Below are positions 36,229 to 45,793 of a stretch of 64,000 nucleotides of DNA, one piece after another. Every line of letters starts with the position of its first letter. The first letter of the stretch is position 1. The notes beneath the pieces are model-generated. The model had not been told where the DNA came from and ran no database searches. It saw only the letters and a list, made by a program, of their open reading frames with translations. Both the position numbers and the translations under genes were made by a program. The stretch is from Haliscomenobacter sp. (lineage in GTDB: Bacteria; Bacteroidota; Bacteroidia; Chitinophagales; Saprospiraceae), in contig JADJHZ010000016.1 in assembly GCA_016707205.1 (NCBI GenBank), forward strand, positions 1 to 64,000, read 5' to 3'.

Positions 36229-38943
36229 ATGAAGAAAGCGCTGCTTTTCCTGTTCGTATTAACCTACCTGCATTCGAATGCGCAGCGAATAGGGAAAGGG
36301 ATTGTTGTAGACGAAGCGCGTAAAGCCCTGCCGTTCGCTGCGGTGATGCTGATGCAGGACACGGTGCTTTTGGCCAGCGCCTATTCGGAAGAGAACGGAA
36401 CCTTCCTCCTGAATTTTGGCGCGATTCAGGATTCTGCCTTGTTGCAGGTCTCTTTCGTGGGTTATGAAACCTTGGTTCAAAAAATCGCCCTGCCCAACCC
36501 TGCCGACACGTTTGATTTTGGCGCGATCCAACTGCGCCTGTTCAGCACCCAACTGGAGGAAGCGGTTGTTACTGCCCTGCGCGACCCCATTCAGATGCGG
36601 GAAGATACCGTTCAATTTTCCGCCTCCGATTACAAAACCCAGCCCAACGCCATGGCTGGAGAATTGCTAAAAAAAATGCCCGGCGTGGAGTTGGAGCGCG
36701 ACGGAACCATCCGGGCAAAGGGCGAAACCGTGAAGCAAATTTTGGTCAACGGCAAACCTTATTTCGGAAAAGACCCGCAACTCGCCCTGCAAAGCTTCCC
36801 CGCGGAAGCGATCCAAAGTATACAGGTGTTTGAAAAACGGAGCGACCAGGCCGAATTTTCCGGGACCGACAACGGAGACCGGGAAATGACGATCAACATC
36901 GTAGTCAAACCCGACTACAACCGGCGAAAAGCAATAAAAATAAGCCTGGGGGCAGGCGATCAGAACCGGTACACCGGCAGGGGCAACCTGAACTATTTCA
37001 CCGAAACCCAAAAGCTGACGATCCTGGCTTCCGCAAACAACATTAATAAAACGGGGTTCTCCCAGGACGATTTTCTGGCCTTTGCCAATAACAATACCCC
37101 TTCCGCCACCTCCGCGGCCAACCAGATCGCTTCGAACGGGTTTCAATCCGCCCAATCCGGAGGTTTAAATTTTATGGATCAAAGAAAAGAAAAGAACGAG
37201 GTAAACGTCAGCTACTTTTATAACAACAAAAAAACCATCACCGACAAAACGACCCGCCGGCAAAACTTCCTCCCTGACCGAAACTACGCCACCCGCAGCC
37301 AAAGCGACGGATTAACCGGCAACGCCAACCATAGGCTGAACGGCTATTTCGATCATAAAATAGATTCGTTTTCTTCCCTCCGGCTTCAGGCGAATGTAAA
37401 TAGTACCGATAATTTTTGGCAAAGCGTTTCTCAATCGGAAAACTGGCTTGCCGATACGGCCCGTCAAAATTCAGTTCAACGCGATGCTGCCACCGAAAGC
37501 GCCGGTTTGGGTATTAATTCCAATCTTCTGCTGCGGCGCCGTTTCCGAAAAAGCGGACGAACCCTTTCCCTTAATCTGGCCTACAACCGCAATGAAGCAG
37601 CGCGGCATAACATCACCCAAGCAGATACCCGGTTTTATTCCGTTTCCACCTCCCTGGTCAGCCGAACCGATCGCATCCATCAGATCGACGAACGCGAAAA
37701 TGGCCGCAACAACTACGTTTCCACGCTCTCCTATACCGAACCCCTGTCCAAAAGATGGCTATTGGAATGGAATTACCGGTATTCCATTGCCCTTAGCGGA
37801 GCGAATAGAACAGTGGATTCCCTGGGCAACGAGGAGGAACGCTTTTTCCGCCCCGAGTTTAGCACGGAATACCGCAGCGATTTTTCCTTTCACCAGTCCG
37901 GCATGAATGGGCGGTATTACTACAAAAAGTTCCTGTTTTCAACCGGGCTCCAGGTACAAAAATCCTTTTTGAAAGGCGTTTTTGGTACTGCCCGCCTGCA
38001 CCTGAACACGCAATATACCTATTTGCTGCCCAGGCTGCGTCTGAGCTGGAACCCTACCAAAGAAAGACGCCTGGCCTTAAATTACGACCCTTTTGTCCGG
38101 GAGCCTTCCGTCGAACAACTGCAACCCACCCAGGATAATACCGATCCGCTAAATCTGTACTCGGGAAACCCGGAATTAAAACCGGAATACCACCATCGCA
38201 TTCGAATGGAGCTGACGAATTACCATAAGCAAACGAATTCCTTTCTCAATGGCCATATTCATTTGGATTACACGGATAATAAGATCGTCAATTCGATACA
38301 AATCGACTCGCTGTACCGGCGCATTACCCAGCCGATCAATATCCAAAGCGGGTTTCTAACCGCCGACGGCGCCGTATCGTTTGGGTTCCGCTTCTGGCGC
38401 CAACGGTTTCGATTAAATTGGGTCAGCCAATGGAATCTTTCCGAAGGGGTCAACCCGGTAAACAACGTCCTCAACCTGACCAAACGCTGGAGCGCTTCCG
38501 CCAGCCCGCGCATGGAATGGCGATTCGGGGAAGATTCGGAAGTGGCCTTGCGGGCAACAGCCCGATACCAGCAAATCCGGTATTCCATTCAAACAGCCCT
38601 GAACCAAAATATCTGGACCCAGGAGATAGAAGCCGAACTGACCACCGCGATGCCCTTCGGACTGCACCTGAACGGCGTTTTTGAATACAGCGTGTTTTCA
38701 TCCAGCATTCTGGGCACCCAGCCTGGAATTCCGATAGTAAACCTGGCCTTGATCAAATACCTGGACCAACGAAACTGGGAAATCCGCCTGCTCGTGGTTG
38801 ATGCCCTGAAACGCAACACGGGCATCGTGCAAACCGCAGAGGCCAATTACACGCAGGAGGAAATTATCCGCTCCCTGAGCCGTTACGGGCTGCTGATGGT
38901 CACCTACAACCTGAATCGCGGACAAAAAGCAAAAAATTCCTGA
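36229..38943 (+). CDS. outer-membrane beta-barrel receptor (TonB-receptor-like)
   Basis: The 904-residue protein has a signal peptide (MKKALLFLFVLTYLHSNAQ), a carboxypeptidase-regulatory-like domain (20-105, GKGIVVDEARKALPFAAVML), a plug-like region (120-225, with LKKMPGVELERDGTIRAKGE and ILVNGKPYFGKDPQLAL) and a large barrel of the OMP_b-brl_3 family. Such proteins resemble TonB receptors but usually lack a TonB box and are often linked to protein or peptide handling. It follows the TonB-domain gene. The substrate is unknown. Confidence 0.85.
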   Translation: MKKALLFLFVLTYLHSNAQRIGKGIVVDEARKALPFAAVMLMQDTVLLASAYSEENGTFLLNFGAIQDSALLQVSFVGYETLVQKIALPNPADTFDFGAIQLRLFSTQLEEAVVTALRDPIQMREDTVQFSASDYKTQPNAMAGELLKKMPGVELERDGTIRAKGETVKQILVNGKPYFGKDPQLALQSFPAEAIQSIQVFEKRSDQAEFSGTDNGDREMTINIVVKPDYNRRKAIKISLGAGDQNRYTGRGNLNYFTETQKLTILASANNINKTGFSQDDFLAFANNNTPSATSAANQIASNGFQSAQSGGLNFMDQRKEKNEVNVSYFYNNKKTITDKTTRRQNFLPDRNYATRSQSDGLTGNANHRLNGYFDHKIDSFSSLRLQANVNSTDNFWQSVSQSENWLADTARQNSVQRDAATESAGLGINSNLLLRRRFRKSGRTLSLNLAYNRNEAARHNITQADTRFYSVSTSLVSRTDRIHQIDERENGRNNYVSTLSYTEPLSKRWLLEWNYRYSIALSGANRTVDSLGNEEERFFRPEFSTEYRSDFSFHQSGMNGRYYYKKFLFSTGLQVQKSFLKGVFGTARLHLNTQYTYLLPRLRLSWNPTKERRLALNYDPFVREPSVEQLQPTQDNTDPLNLYSGNPELKPEYHHRIRMELTNYHKQTNSFLNGHIHLDYTDNKIVNSIQIDSLYRRITQPINIQSGFLTADGAVSFGFRFWRQRFRLNWVSQWNLSEGVNPVNNVLNLTKRWSASASPRMEWRFGEDSEVALRATARYQQIRYSIQTALNQNIWTQEIEAELTTAMPFGLHLNGVFEYSVFSSSILGTQPGIPIVNLALIKYLDQRNWEIRLLVVDALKRNTGIVQTAEANYTQEEIIRSLSRYGLLMVTYNLNRGQKAKNS

Positions 38944-39007
38944 TGCGTTCCATTTCTCTGCGTCAGCATAAAATCTAACCTATTTTCAGACCAAAAATAT
39001 CAACGCC

Positions 39008-40186
39008 ATGCCAAGGCCCATACTTTCCCCTGCTGAAACCGACAGCCTGATTGAATTCGCCCAACACCTGGTCCGCATCCCAAGCTATTCCGGCCAGGAA
39101 GAAAAAGCCATCCGATTTGCGGAACAGCAGATGAAAGCCCTCGGCTACGACGAGGTCGTCATCGACTCCATGGGCAACCTCCTGGGCCGGATCGGCAACG
39201 GCCCTACATCTGTATTGTTCGACGCCCACCTGGATACCGTAGAAGTGAATGACCCTCAGGATTGGACCTTCCCCCCCTTCGGAGGGGCTATCGAAAACGG
39301 CTGGCTCCAGGGAAGGGGTTCCGTCGACATGAAATCTGCTGCCTCCGCCGCGATATTTGCTGGAGCGGCAGCCCGGAATTTAGGCTGGGATAAGGGAAAA
39401 ACGATTTACGTCTCCTGCACCGTGTTCGAAGAAGATTGCGACGGGGAAAATCTCAAACACCTCTTTCGCGAACGCCATCTCAGGCCCGATTTCGTCGCCA
39501 TCTGCGAACCCTCCAATAACGTCATTACCCTGGGACATAAAGGGAAAGCGCAAATCCTGATCAAGACCTTCGGGGTGTCGGCCCATGGATCGGCTCCGGA
39601 AAAAGGCGTGAATGCGATTTACGAAATGGCGGAAATCATCCAGCGCGTAGAGCAAACCAACCGCAACCTACGAATACTAGACGGCCTGAAAGGCACCCTC
39701 GTCCTGTCCAAAATCTCCAGTATCAGCGCCTCCCTCAACGCGGTTCCCTCGGAATGCGCGATCTATCTCGACCGGAGAACCGTTCCCGGAGAGACCGAAG
39801 CGGATATCCTAAAGGAAATGGACCAGATGATTGCCGGTAAAAATGCCTCCTGGGAAATCGGAACCCTGAACCGGAAAAGCTGGACGGGCATGGACATCTG
39901 CTACGAACCCTTTCATTCTGCCTGGAAAATTGACCCCGGCCACGAACTGACCCAGGCCTGCATGGCCGCCTACACGGACTATTTTGGCCAGGAACCTGCC
40001 AGCTTCGACTTCTGGGATTTCAGCACCAACGCCGTCACTCCGGTAAGCCTGGGCATTCCCACCATCGGTTTTGGTCCCGGGGAGTACAAGCTGGCCCACA
40101 TGCGCGACGAACGCTGCGCAGTCCGCCAAATCATCGATGCGTGCGGGTTTTACGCCCGGTTGACGGCCCGGCTGGTCACTCCGTAA
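39008..40186 (+). CDS. ygeY: M20-family metallohydrolase, YgeY-like
   Basis: The 392-residue protein is a two-zinc aminoacylase/peptidase of the M20/ArgE-DapE class, closest in its motifs to YgeY, which is found near purine and selenium-dependent catabolic genes in other bacteria. Zinc ligands and catalytic residues are seen in LFDAHLDTVEV, GRGSVDMKSAASA, FEEDCDGENL and AICEPSNNV; the dimerisation domain lies about 180-290. The stop codon region overlaps the convergent MetH-activation gene by 11 bp. It could deacylate or hydrolyse a small amide; the substrate is not predictable. Confidence 0.85.
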   Translation: MPRPILSPAETDSLIEFAQHLVRIPSYSGQEEKAIRFAEQQMKALGYDEVVIDSMGNLLGRIGNGPTSVLFDAHLDTVEVNDPQDWTFPPFGGAIENGWLQGRGSVDMKSAASAAIFAGAAARNLGWDKGKTIYVSCTVFEEDCDGENLKHLFRERHLRPDFVAICEPSNNVITLGHKGKAQILIKTFGVSAHGSAPEKGVNAIYEMAEIIQRVEQTNRNLRILDGLKGTLVLSKISSISASLNAVPSECAIYLDRRTVPGETEADILKEMDQMIAGKNASWEIGTLNRKSWTGMDICYEPFHSAWKIDPGHELTQACMAAYTDYFGQEPASFDFWDFSTNAVTPVSLGIPTIGFGPGEYKLAHMRDERCAVRQIIDACGFYARLTARLVTP

Positions 40187-40874
40187 CAACGCGCCCCCGA
40201 TAGATGCAATGAGCCATTTCGCAAGCCTGGCAGGCATAGGCTTTCCGCCTGACGTTTCTCCCGATCCCTATAATCCCGCTCACGGATTTAATGGGCTGCA
40301 TCAGGGAATGTTCCGTGAGGGTGACTCCGCAAAATCCTTTTGGAAAAAAAGAAAAGAGTTTTTGCTGTTCGGCCACGCGCCAACCGCAATACCCCGGGCT
40401 AAACCGGTTGGTGATATGAAGTCCGGTCAAAGCAAGCTCCCGTTCCAGGGTGTCCTGTATCTGGTCCATGGCTACCTCCACGATTTCCGAACCGATCAAA
40501 TCCAGAATATACCCTTCCAGGAAATCTCCCCGGCGCATAAGTTCTTCTGCCTGGGCGCCGACCGCGGGTCCTGCGGTGCACAAAAACAGGGCCATTGCAT
40601 CCGATTTCCGCAACTGTCCGAACAGGATTTTATGGATCTCCAGTTCTACTCCCCCGAGCATCAGGGTATGGGTTTCCTTGCGCAGGGAAACGGGTTCCAA
40701 TACGACCAAACCGCCCTGGATCTCGCTGTGTTCCTCAGCCCATTGAAGGGCTTCCCGGATCAACAGGCGCAGGTAATCCGGGCATTGCCCTGCCGGATAG
40801 CCCATGCGCGCTTCCAGGACTTCCAGGGGCAAAGGCAGATCGCCGGCCTGATACCGGAATTCCCTTAGTTCCAT
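40176..40874 (-). CDS. stand-alone methionine synthase (MetH)-type reactivation domain
   Basis: The 232-residue protein corresponds to the C-terminal AdoMet-binding activation domain of cobalamin-dependent methionine synthase, here as its own gene. The key motif FSPGYCGWRVAEQQKLFSFF, the G-rich SGIIGIGRNV and a Cys cluster near the C-terminus (YACQACEMAHC) fit that family. The domain reductively remethylates oxidised cob(II)alamin with SAM and an electron donor. It overlaps the upstream methyltransferase gene by 10 bp and closes the operon UroD-type methyltransferase, corrinoid protein, homocysteine methyltransferase, reactivase. Confidence 0.85.
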   Translation of the reverse strand: MELREFRYQAGDLPLPLEVLEARMGYPAGQCPDYLRLLIREALQWAEEHSEIQGGLVVLEPVSLRKETHTLMLGGVELEIHKILFGQLRKSDAMALFLCTAGPAVGAQAEELMRRGDFLEGYILDLIGSEIVEVAMDQIQDTLERELALTGLHITNRFSPGYCGWRVAEQQKLFSFFPKGFCGVTLTEHSLMQPIKSVSGIIGIGRNVRRKAYACQACEMAHCIYRGRVVTE

Positions 40875-41779
40875 TCGCCCGCTTTTTTCCGTTCGTTAAT
40901 CGATTCGACGACCCGGGCGATTCGCCGGATATGGCCCGGATTAGTACCACAGCATCCGCCAACGATATGGGCGCCGGCAAGGACCAGCGCCTCCACCGCC
41001 GAGGCCATCGTTTCCGGGGTGTCCGGAAACACCGTTTTTCCCTTCTGATAAACCGGTATCCCGGCATTGGCCTGCACGAGAATAGGAACAAGGGGGTCCG
41101 CTTTTCGGATTTCCCTTACGATACCAGCCATTTCCTGGATTCCGTTGCCGCAATTAGTACCTAAAACATCCACGCCGGCTTGACCCAGCGCGGCCACCAT
41201 ATCGGCAGGAGAAATGCCCATAATCGTATGATAACTGTCTTCTCCCGTTTTTTCAAACGTCATCGTGCACAGCACCTCGCACCGGGTATTTTCTTTGGCC
41301 GCCTTAACCGCCAACAGGGCTTCTTCCAGGTCGGACATGGTTTCTATCACCAGGGCATCGGCGCCGCCCGCTTCCAACGCTACCGCCTGCTCGGCGAACG
41401 CTTCGTACAGGCCCTCCGGGGTAACTTCCTCCATCAGCAACAACTTGCCCGAAGGACCGATAGAGCCCATGACGAAATGGTCGTCCCCGGCTGCGTTTCT
41501 GGAAATTTGGGCCGCTGCCCGGTTGAGTTCGACGGTCCGGTCGGCCAGGCCGTAATGTGCCAGTTTGAACCGGTTCCCTCCAAAACTATTGGTTTCAATG
41601 AGGTTGGCGCCGGCATCCACATAGCTTTTGGCGATAGCCAACACCTCGTCCGGATGTGTCGCATTCCAGAGTTCAGGGCATTCGCCCCCTTTCAATCCGG
41701 CCGCCTGAAGCATCGTGCCCCAGGCCCCGTCAGCAACCAGCAGATGTCCTGCTGTAACCAGATCCGTAATGCGTTTCAT
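40865..41779 (-). CDS. homocysteine S-methyltransferase domain protein
   Basis: I start the gene at 41779 (MKRITDLVTAGHLLVADGAW) since the ORF upstream of it runs antisense-like into the corrinoid gene. The product has about 304 residues and equals the N-terminal homocysteine-binding barrel of MetH/BHMT. GAWGTMLQAAG opens it; the zinc-binding cysteines are in VLGTNCGNG and VGGCCGTNP; ETNSFGGNRFKL is also diagnostic. It would transfer a methyl group from methylcobalamin on the corrinoid protein to homocysteine, giving methionine. No folate-binding or B12-binding region is fused to it. It lies 8 bp after the corrinoid gene. Confidence 0.88.
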   Translation of the reverse strand: MKRITDLVTAGHLLVADGAWGTMLQAAGLKGGECPELWNATHPDEVLAIAKSYVDAGANLIETNSFGGNRFKLAHYGLADRTVELNRAAAQISRNAAGDDHFVMGSIGPSGKLLLMEEVTPEGLYEAFAEQAVALEAGGADALVIETMSDLEEALLAVKAAKENTRCEVLCTMTFEKTGEDSYHTIMGISPADMVAALGQAGVDVLGTNCGNGIQEMAGIVREIRKADPLVPILVQANAGIPVYQKGKTVFPDTPETMASAVEALVLAGAHIVGGCCGTNPGHIRRIARVVESINERKKAGEWN

Positions 41780-41787
41780 GAATAGCG

Positions 41788-42468
41788 TTATTTGCTCCAC
41801 CCGACAGAAATTTCCTTTAAATACTGGACCGCCGTTTGGGGATTCGCGGCATAAAAATCGGCGCCGATTTCGGTGCAAAAAGCGGCGTTGACCGGCGCGC
41901 CCCCGATCAAGATCTTGAGCATGGGAAATTCCCTTTTCAGCGCGTTTACCGTATCCGCCATATTTTCCATGGTGGTGGTGAGCAAGGCAGACAAGCCCAC
42001 CGCGCATCCGGGATGCTGACGAACGGTTTCTGCGAACCGTTCGGTCTTGACGTCCTTGCCCAGATCGATGACGTCCCAGCCATTGCCGGCGATCATCATA
42101 CCCGCCAGGTTTTTACCAATTTCGTGTAAGTCTCCTGCCACCGTACCGATGACAAACGTTCCCCGTTTTTTAGCCTCTCCCGATTGAAAGAACGGCTGCA
42201 AATGCCGCATCGCGGTGGTCATCGCTTTGGCAGAAAGCAGCATTTGGGGCACGAAGATCTGATGAGCGGCAAACTTCTCCCCTACCCGGTCCATGCCCCG
42301 GATAAACCCATGCTGAAGAATATCCTCAGGGGAAAAGCCCTGTTGCAAAGCGGTCAGGGTCCATTCATCCGCCCCCGGCTGTCCTTTCATCTCCGGCGGA
42401 TAAGGCGACGCTTGGTTCACCTTTCCAAACTCAATGCAGTGTGCGATTTGTTCCAGCAAATGTTCCAA
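41788..42468 (-). CDS. corrinoid-binding methyl carrier protein
   Basis: The 226-residue protein has the two parts of a methyltransferase cognate corrinoid protein: a four-helix cap (about 20-100) and a Rossmann cobalamin-binding domain (about 105-225). The lower-ligand motif D-x-H-x-x-G is seen in GDLHEIGKNL, with GLSALLTTTMENM and ILIGGAPVN as the other two B12 loops. It shuttles a methyl group between the UroD-type and homocysteine methyltransferases encoded on either side, 11 and 8 bp away. Confidence 0.92.
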   Translation of the reverse strand: MEHLLEQIAHCIEFGKVNQASPYPPEMKGQPGADEWTLTALQQGFSPEDILQHGFIRGMDRVGEKFAAHQIFVPQMLLSAKAMTTAMRHLQPFFQSGEAKKRGTFVIGTVAGDLHEIGKNLAGMMIAGNGWDVIDLGKDVKTERFAETVRQHPGCAVGLSALLTTTMENMADTVNALKREFPMLKILIGGAPVNAAFCTEIGADFYAANPQTAVQYLKEISVGWSK

Positions 42469-42479
42469 GGGATGGCATT

Positions 42480-43661
42480 TTAAGGTGATGGATACGTTCC
42501 GAATTCGCGGCCCAGCTTACTCATGTATTCCAACTTTTCGGGGGCGGTTTTGGGGGCAACCGAACAGGCGGTGCTCAGGATGTACCCACCGCCGGGTTTG
42601 GCAATGTCCAGTCGTTTATGCACCGCGCGGGCGATGTCTTCCGGCGTTCCTTTCAGCAGTTCGTTCACTGCGTCCAGGTTGCCTTTGATAAATACCTTAC
42701 CTTTGGTTTGGGCAATGGCTTCTTCCAACTCCACGGTGCCCAGAGGCGGAGGATCCAGGGTGTCGATTCCGTTTGTACCGGTTTCCATCATCAGGTCCAG
42801 GCGATCGCCTATCCCTCCGCAGGTATGGGTGTAGACGGGAACATCGCCTACCGCCTGAATGCCCTGTACCACCTGCTGTTCATAGGGCAGCACAAATTCC
42901 CTGTACAACTCCCTGGAAATAAACCCGCTGCCGGCAAAGGCAGAGGAGATCAGTACGGCATCGGCGCCGCATCGGGCTTCCAGGATGCCCAGCTCGATGG
43001 TCCCTTTGGTCAAAGCGCTCAGGCAGGCATGGGCTTTATCCGGATCCACAAGCAGTCCCATCAGGGCATCTTCATAATTCAGCAGTTCCAGGAACTGGGA
43101 AAACGGGCTAAACACCTCTCCATGCACCGAAACGCGGTCTCCTACCCTGTCGATCACCCGTTTTAAGGAATCATTGATATAAAGCGGGAAGAAGTCGTCC
43201 TTGGGCCTTTCCTCCCCGAAATCCCAGCAAAAAGGATAGGAAATGCCGGAGATCTGCCAGGGCTCTACATAGTACAATCGGTCCGGATCAATTTCCTCGA
43301 ACGTGGGGCATCCGGAAGACCCATCGGTTTTGAAGTAGTGCGGGTTATCGTCCGGAGGGAAAACGGTATAGTCGCCATTTTTCCAAAACAGCCATTTTTC
43401 GCGCCCCCGGTCTTCGATGCGGTCCAGATAGGCGCTCCAGTTGGCTGGGCGGCCGTGCATGTTGACTAATATTCCGTCGAATTGGTAGCGTTCCTGCATA
43501 GCGATCAGCGCCTCCGCAAACCCCTCGGTGGTGTACCAAATATCCAAAGGGTTTATGCCGCTATAGAGAAAATAGTGGCCAGCGGCCAACTGGCACATCA
43601 CCGGCACCCGGTCCGGAATGCCGCCTTGCATGGCGATTCGCACGCGTTCTTTTCCCGTCAT
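42480..43661 (-). CDS. uroporphyrinogen decarboxylase-family methyltransferase
   Basis: The 393-residue protein belongs to the UroD fold group but in the branch of corrinoid-dependent methyltransferases such as MtaA and MtbA. The zinc ligands H-x-C...C expected of that branch are present in VPVYTHTCGGIG and ILSTACSVAP, whereas porphyrin decarboxylase hallmarks are not. IPDRVPVMCQ, FDGILVNMHG and ELYREFVLPYEQ are further family segments. It is the first gene of the corrinoid operon. Either it loads methyl groups from an unknown methylated substrate onto the corrinoid protein, or it works in the reverse direction; the donor cannot be told from sequence. Confidence 0.82.
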   Translation of the reverse strand: MTGKERVRIAMQGGIPDRVPVMCQLAAGHYFLYSGINPLDIWYTTEGFAEALIAMQERYQFDGILVNMHGRPANWSAYLDRIEDRGREKWLFWKNGDYTVFPPDDNPHYFKTDGSSGCPTFEEIDPDRLYYVEPWQISGISYPFCWDFGEERPKDDFFPLYINDSLKRVIDRVGDRVSVHGEVFSPFSQFLELLNYEDALMGLLVDPDKAHACLSALTKGTIELGILEARCGADAVLISSAFAGSGFISRELYREFVLPYEQQVVQGIQAVGDVPVYTHTCGGIGDRLDLMMETGTNGIDTLDPPPLGTVELEEAIAQTKGKVFIKGNLDAVNELLKGTPEDIARAVHKRLDIAKPGGGYILSTACSVAPKTAPEKLEYMSKLGREFGTYPSP

Positions 43662-43846
43662 TTCAGGTGTATTAATATTAAAATAAAAGTAAGCGATCCG
43701 TGGATCTTGGGGAGTGATGAAAGTCAGCGTGCCGGAGAGGTAACGAAGTAGCGGGGCAACCGCGTAGCCCGGTTGTCTATGTGAAAGGCAATACCTACTT
43801 TGCGCGGGGATTACGCATGTAGTCCCATAAGGAAACGATCCAAGGC

Positions 43847-45004
43847 ATGTACCACAAAAAACTGATTTTTGCTACTTCCTGTTTGGGACTTCTCCTGTTC
43901 GGTATTGGCGCGTTGACGCTGGGGTCTCTTGCTCCCGAGCTAAAGACCAAGTACGGAATGGACGACCTGGCGGCCGGCGCGTTGTTCTCTATTTTCCCCA
44001 TAGGCATTCTGGCGGGATCTTTGGTTTTTGGCCCGGTTTCCGACCGATATGGGTACCGGTTCGTTCTGTTGGGCTCCGCTATGTTTTTGGCTGCGGGATT
44101 TGCCGGACTGGCGTACGCCACCGGCATGAGCTGGCTGACCATAAGCATCCTTTTGATTGGAGCGGGAGGCGGGGCCATCAATGGGGCAACAACGGCGGTT
44201 GTTTCCGATACCAGCGATCCCGAAGAACGAGGGGCGAGGCTCAGCCTCCTGAGCGTGTCCTTTGGCGTAGGCGCTCTGGGGATGCCCCTGTTGCTTGGTG
44301 CTTTACAACACCTGCTCGCTTACGAGACCGTTGTTTTCGCGGTTTCCGGGCTGGCATTTCTTACCGGGCTGACGTATCTCTTCATCCGTTTTCCCGAGCC
44401 TAAGCAGGCTCAGGGGTTCCCTATATCCAAGGTGCCCGGGTTAATCAAAGATCCGCTCCTGCTGCTTATCGGAGGGTTTCTGTTTTTCCAAAGCGCTTTT
44501 GAAGCTATCATCAACAACTGGACGACGACCTATCTCGGGGCTCGGGTTGCCGCAAACGAGCGACAGGCGCTTATGGGCTTATCTATCTATGTTCTCGGGA
44601 TGACGTTGATGCGGTTGGCCACAGGAAGCGTCCTTCGGAAGGTGTCGCCCAAAGTCATCCTGCACGTATCTCTTGGGATGATCATCGCGGGGCTACTGAT
44701 CATGCAATTTGCACCCAGTCTGGCGGTCTCCGTTTCCGGACTATTTGTCCTGGGATTGGGGCTTGCAGGCGGGTTCCCCATCATGTTTGGCTTTGTCGGA
44801 GGGCGCTTCACCGAGCTTTCGGGAACCGCCTTCAGCCTCGTTATTGTTGCAGCCCTCATCGGGAATATGCTGATCAACTACCTGATGGGCGCCATCGCCC
44901 AATCCGCCGGAGTGGTCTATCTCACCTGGGTTGCCGCCGCCGAATGGGTCGCCATGGCCCTGCTGGTATGGGCGATCGGGAGGAGATTAGAAAAAACGGT
45001 ATGA
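43847..45004 (+). CDS. MFS transporter
   Basis: The 385-residue protein has about twelve membrane segments in two halves of six. The loop 2-3 signature appears as FGPVSDRYGYRFVLL, and a charged cytoplasmic loop lies near 180-195 (RFPEPKQAQGFPISK). It resembles sugar or organic-acid porters of the major facilitator superfamily. It is divergent from the methyl-transfer operon 185 bp away and could import that pathway's substrate; this is inferred from position only. Confidence 0.82.
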   Translation: MYHKKLIFATSCLGLLLFGIGALTLGSLAPELKTKYGMDDLAAGALFSIFPIGILAGSLVFGPVSDRYGYRFVLLGSAMFLAAGFAGLAYATGMSWLTISILLIGAGGGAINGATTAVVSDTSDPEERGARLSLLSVSFGVGALGMPLLLGALQHLLAYETVVFAVSGLAFLTGLTYLFIRFPEPKQAQGFPISKVPGLIKDPLLLLIGGFLFFQSAFEAIINNWTTTYLGARVAANERQALMGLSIYVLGMTLMRLATGSVLRKVSPKVILHVSLGMIIAGLLIMQFAPSLAVSVSGLFVLGLGLAGGFPIMFGFVGGRFTELSGTAFSLVIVAALIGNMLINYLMGAIAQSAGVVYLTWVAAAEWVAMALLVWAIGRRLEKTV

Positions 45005-45093
45005 GTATACAGGTAGGTAAGGGAAATAGAAAAGGGCGTATTTACTCTCTTTTTACAGATGCCATATTCCCATATATTCCGGAGATTGTTAAC

Positions 45094-45492
45094 CTAAACC
45101 CCAAGTCGCTGATAGCGGTCTAGCCCTTTAATAAATTTGAAGTCTTTAACATTCAAAGTAAAAAGCGGGATGCCAAAGTGCATTGCGGTAGCGGCGATCA
45201 AGGCATCAGGCAGATGAAGCTTATGACTTAACGAATAATCCTGCATCAGTTGAAGAAATCGCTTTCCGATTTGATCATCGATATGAATCAAACGCAAATG
45301 GGAAAGGTCTTTTTGAATTTGGCGAAGTTCCTCTTTATTAATTGCCCCGTAAAGAAGTTCCGCAGCGGTGATAACGCTTATGCAAATATTACCTTGCCCA
45401 ATGTTTTTCAACTCCTGAACAATGGAAGCGTTATTTTTATAGAATTCAATAAGGATGTTCGTATCGCAAAGGATCAGTCCTTGATTTGCCAT
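45094..45492 (-). CDS. vapC: PIN-domain toxin (VapC-like)
   Basis: The 132-residue protein is a PIN ribonuclease. The acidic metal-binding residues appear in ILCDTNILIEFY, VITAAELLYGAI and HLPDALIAATAM, in the usual order and spacing. VapC toxins cleave tRNA or rRNA when free of their antitoxin. It overlaps the small upstream gene by 19 bp, the standard antitoxin-first order. Confidence 0.9.
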   Translation of the reverse strand: MANQGLILCDTNILIEFYKNNASIVQELKNIGQGNICISVITAAELLYGAINKEELRQIQKDLSHLRLIHIDDQIGKRFLQLMQDYSLSHKLHLPDALIAATAMHFGIPLFTLNVKDFKFIKGLDRYQRLGV

Positions 45493-45692
45493 GCCTCTCT
45501 TCTGATTTTATCCGCAGAAATATCCCTTCCTTCAAAAAGACCTGCGGATTCAAAAAAATCATACCCTTCATCCAGAAAAGCGCGTTCAGGCGTTTTCTTT
45601 TCTGCCAATTCAAGGAAATCAAATTGAGCCAATAGCTCAAGCAAAAAACTCCTTTTACTCTGATCTTTTAATTGGATGATGATTTCTTCCAT
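45474..45692 (-). CDS. antitoxin of the VapBC-type pair
   Basis: The 72-residue protein precedes and overlaps the PIN toxin gene. It begins MEEIIIQLKDQSKRSFLLEL and has an acidic C-terminal half (RAFLDEGYDFFES ... DISADKIRREAWQIKD) that would wrap around the toxin. The DNA-binding type is not clear, and it may be one of the short non-DNA-binding antitoxins common in Bacteroidota. Identity rests mainly on position and size. Confidence 0.7.
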   Translation of the reverse strand: MEEIIIQLKDQSKRSFLLELLAQFDFLELAEKKTPERAFLDEGYDFFESAGLFEGRDISADKIRREAWQIKD

Positions 45693-45793
45693 TTGTCCAG
45701 GAGGTTCATTATTTAATCAGTCCTCCATTGTAAAACGAATATCGCATTAAATTGGTTTTCCGGTGCGGTTTATTCACTTGGCTTGTCCCCCTT

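Noticed and set aside
41780..42007. N-terminal extension of the homocysteine methyltransferase ORF
   Set aside because: It overlaps the 3' end of the corrinoid gene in a different frame and reads as low-quality sequence; the Met at 41779 fits the family start.
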